Source: Balamuthia mandrillaris (taxonomy: Eukaryota; Discosea; Longamoebia; Balamuthiidae). Taken from it: a stretch of 31,844 nt of DNA. The notes beneath the pieces are model-generated. The model had not been told where the DNA came from, did not search any database, and saw nothing but the letters and a program-made list of their open reading frames with translations. The stretch is from positions 1 through 31,844 of the forward strand of contig JAVKOQ010000507.1 in NCBI GenBank assembly GCA_031835245.1, given 5' to 3'. Below are positions 29,653 to 31,844 of the stretch, in pieces. A program made the translations under genes and the position numbers. The first letter of the stretch is position 1, and every line of letters begins with the position of its first letter.

Positions 29653-29681
29653 GGGGTGGGATGAAGGATGGGGGGGTGGGG
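29653..29681 (+). other. Possible G-quadruplex motif
   Basis: Four G-runs on the plus strand, GGGG-T-GGG, a nine-base loop, then GGGGGGG-T-GGGG. It lies in the 3' flank of the metalloprotease gene, where the RNA would be C-rich, so any quadruplex would be in the non-sense DNA strand or in RhoGAP read-through RNA. Confidence 0.5.
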
Positions 29682-29738
29682 TGTTTGTCATGCGAGAGGT
29701 GAAGTGAAGAGAAGCCCTGGCTCTCTCAAGGGCTGTTT

Positions 29739-31163
29739 TCACCAAAACAACATGGGGGTGGAAGCAGCAGAGGACTGTTCCTCCGGGGCCTCTCCTTCCT
29801 GACCTTCCGCCAACCTGGCCCCGCTGGGCGCGGAGGTGGTCAAGCAGGCCGTCCTGGCGGAGACTCGGAAGGTGTACTGGCACATCTGGGAGACAGCCAC
29901 GGAGGGGAAGGCCGTGGCACGGCTGTTCACCGAGGCCGCCATGATGTTGCTGCTGTGCCTGGCTCCGAAGTTGTGGCCGATCTCGTGGGCGGGGATGACC
30001 CAGCGAGCATTGCCGCCCATGTAGCCGGTGATGCCGCAGCCGCGGGTGGAGTAGAGGCAGATGGCGCCGTAGTAGGCCCTTCCCGCCACGCCGCTGCGGT
30101 CGGGCAGGCAGCCGGAGAGCAGGTGCCAGAGACCGATGGAGCGGTCTCCCTGGCGGGTCCTCCAGGAGCAGAAAGGAGAGAGACGGGACTGGACGTCGGA
30201 GGGGCAGCTGGCGGTGTTGAAGCCGAGGGAGGAGGCGGAGGAGTGGATGAGGAGGGACTTGATGACGGGCTTGTTGCGCACGGCGGAGTAGTACTTGGAC
30301 TGGAGGGTGTTGAAGACGTAGGAGATGGTGTTGCGGGCACCGGAGGAGCCGCCGGCCTTGCGGACGTACTGGTTGTCCGTGGCCACGCCCATTTGCAGGT
30401 AGGTGCTGCTGCGAGGGGGGCAGCTGCTGGTGGGAGAGGCATCGGCAAAGTCCTGGTTGTCCTCCTCTTCCTCCTCGTCCACGGCCACGTCCTCATCGTC
30501 AGGAGTGCCACAGGAGAGGTTGGCTTGTTGCTCTTCCTCCTCCTCTTGTTGGCGGGCGCTCTGCTGGACGTTGTGCAACATGTTGTTGAGGTCGTGGAGG
30601 TTCTCCTTGAAGACCACCATGTGGTTGCCCAGCATGTCGTGGAGCTCGTTGTCAAAGCTCCTCTTGAAGAGGGTGGGGTGGAGGTAGGTGGGCTCCACCA
30701 CGAAGCTCTCCCCGGACTCCTCGTTGTTGATGCTCATGTGGAAGATGCCTTGCTCCTCATCCACCAAGACAGCGGAGACCATGGCCTTGTCCTTGCCGTC
30801 GATCAGGGCCTCTCCCAAGTAGGCGTTGCTCCTCGGGGGGAAGCTCTGCACCAACTCGTCATCCTCGAACTCGGAGATGAGAGCATCGTCGGCAAAGAGC
30901 TCGGCATTGTGGTGCAAGGAGGCGGAGAACTGGCGGTCCAGAGCGCGGAAGGAGAGGGTCATGGAATGATGGCTGTTGAAGGTGGCATCCCCCACGGTCC
31001 TGCGTTGGACGGAGGTCTGGTCCTCCGGATGGTGGATGGTGAAGGAGATGGTGGAGAGCAACTCCCTTCTCTCAGGCAGGGATTGGGAGCGAGCTGCAGA
31101 GAGAGAGATTCCTTTGATGAGAATGACAGAACAGACGGACATGCACTGCGTGGAAGGGAGAGG

Positions 31164-31218
<55 letters not shown>

Positions 31219-31329
31219 GGAGAAAGAAAACGGACCAACAATGTCAGCAAAGTCAGCAGAGCCGAAGGCCAAGGTGGCACAACAGGCAAAGAAGAGCACT
31301 GCCAAGAGGGCGGTTTGTTTGGTCGTCAT
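29739..31329 (-). CDS. Secreted reprolysin-like (ADAM-type M12B) zinc metalloprotease
   Basis: Two exons, 31329-31236 and 31093-29739, joined in phase 1 (donor GTCCGT, acceptor CTGCAG), give 482 aa. Residues 1-25 are a signal peptide (MTTKQTALLAVLFFACCATL). Residues about 30-270 look like a prodomain with FTIHHPEDQTS and VVEPTYLHPTLFK, followed by a Gln/Glu-rich acidic stretch containing one Cys (NLSCGTPDDED), a possible Cys-switch by position only. The catalytic domain begins near TYLQMGVATDNQYV and has HEIGHNFGARH, the full HExxHxxGxxH zinc site, followed after only SSN by IMAAS, a Met-turn candidate unusually close. No disintegrin, EGF or membrane segment follows; the protein ends after about 70 more residues. 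Exon 2 is strongly GC-biased at third positions, unlike nearby genes. The promoter has a TATA box. Confidence 0.9.
31169..31210. repeat. (GA)n repeat in metalloprotease intron 1
   Basis: GA tract in the 142 bp intron 31235-31094; CT on the sense strand. Confidence 0.92.
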
Positions 31330-31844
31330 TGTCAGTGTTCCGATTGTTGTTGTTGTTGTTGGTGGTGAGTGTTGGTTGTTGAAGATGTGAAGGTGAGAAG
31401 AAGGAATGGTGGCAGGAGGGCTGGATATTTATAGGCGTGGGAGGGAGCATCCGGTTCCCCATGCATTCACCAGATAACAGGAATGCAAGGGAGGAGTGGG
31501 GACGGAAGGACAGGTTTGGCAAGGACCAAACGAGGACGAAGGGGAAGGTGATTGGGGGGGAAAGGGCATCTGTGGATGCCGTGGCTTTCGCTTTTTGGGG
31601 TGGAACCACATCTTTTTGAAATGCGTTTGTTGCAGTTGTACTTGGTTTTACAACTTTTGTCTCCGGGGGAGAAGGAGGAGGCAAAGGCATGCCTGTGGTT
31701 GATGTTCAAAGGGGAAGAGGGGGAGGGATCTAGATCGGGAAGGGATGGGATTTGAAAGAGTTGACGTGGGTTGTTTGGTGTTTGGTGGCTTTGTCTGGTG
31801 GTCGGATATTTTAGGGGGGAACAGCCATTGGTGGGGAGGTTTGG
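31330..31844. promoter_or_regulatory. Metalloprotease upstream region
   Basis: 515 bp to the window edge. It holds the TATA box and 5' leader of the protease gene. The rest is G-rich on the plus strand with several GGGG runs; no ORF that looks real was identified. Confidence 0.5.
31426..31433 (-). promoter_or_regulatory. TATA box of metalloprotease gene
   Basis: TATAAATA on the minus strand in a GC-rich setting (CGCCTATAAATATCC), about 97 bp upstream of the ATG. It is the clearest TATA box in the window. Confidence 0.75.

Larger units (their letters stand above)
29439..29738. other. Convergent 3' flanks with CT repeat and G-rich tract
   Basis: 300 bp between the RhoGAP and metalloprotease stop codons. 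It contains AATAAA at 29487-29492 for RhoGAP, a (CT)n tract at 29507-29539, and a G-rich stretch around 29640-29685. No gene seen. Confidence 0.65.

Noticed and set aside
29955-31382. 475-codon plus-strand ORF, Gly/Val/Glu-rich
   Set aside because: It is antisense to the metalloprotease, which has a signal peptide, zinc site and TATA box. The frame has no domain and is explained by GC3 bias.
1-31844. tRNA, rRNA, retroelement or virus-derived sequence
   Set aside because: I looked for tRNA-like boxes, reverse transcriptase, integrase and capsid-type motifs and terminal repeats by eye and saw none convincing; absence is not proven.

Overview
This window reads as nuclear DNA of an intron-rich, gene-dense unicellular eukaryote. 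Fifteen protein genes can be built with start, stop and phase-consistent splice sites, plus one gene cut off by the left edge. Almost all introns are GT-AG and mostly 55-435 bp; intergenic gaps are often under 200 bp and several genes overlap in promoter or terminator space. The gene mix (EXO1, XRCC1, INTS10, MOB1, eIF2B-beta, DPH4, SWEET, RhoGAP, a YwqK/MORN_2 repeat protein, an ADAM-like protease and small secreted Cys-rich proteins) fits an amoebozoan, perhaps a centramoebid such as a Balamuthia relative. That placement is inference from gene content and layout, not from a search. I see no rRNA, tRNA, CRISPR array, retroelement or virus-derived element.

Layout. 1-1516 (+): 3' part of a coiled-coil protein. 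4026-2018 (-): USP30-type deubiquitinase. 4592-5726 (+): F-box/coiled-coil protein, divergent from the USP gene over a promoter with two perfect TGACGTCA sites. 7731-5904 (-): eIF2B beta. 8853-8026 (-): MORN_2-repeat protein. 9381-10490 (+): atypical SDR (YeeZ-like). 17473-10606 (-): a head-to-tail run of TTC9-like TPR, DPH4, MOB1 and EXO1. 17726-18680 (+): tandem pair of single-exon secreted Cys-rich proteins. 19067-19930 (+): SWEET transporter. 20022-22295 (+): XRCC1. 23417-22351 (-): secreted protein with weak ependymin-like character. 23569-26850 (+): INTS10. 27085-29438 (+): RhoGAP protein. 31329-29739 (-): secreted reprolysin-like metalloprotease with a TATA box.

The genes do not form one pathway. 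Themes are DNA repair (EXO1, XRCC1), translation (eIF2B-beta, DPH4), ubiquitin (USP, F-box), cell signalling (MOB1, RhoGAP) and secretion (Cys-rich pair, ependymin-like protein, protease). The most notable points are: the tandem Cys-rich family; a strong strand bias of intronic GA/CT microsatellites toward CT on the transcribed-sense strand; a GC-AG intron plus SUMO-binding and PCNA-like motifs in EXO1; a one-base break in XRCC1 at an A5 run; paired CK2-type motifs in XRCC1; and a missing fourth zinc Cys in DPH4.

All exon models were made by eye from reading frame, splice consensus and remembered family alignments. No search or RNA data was available.
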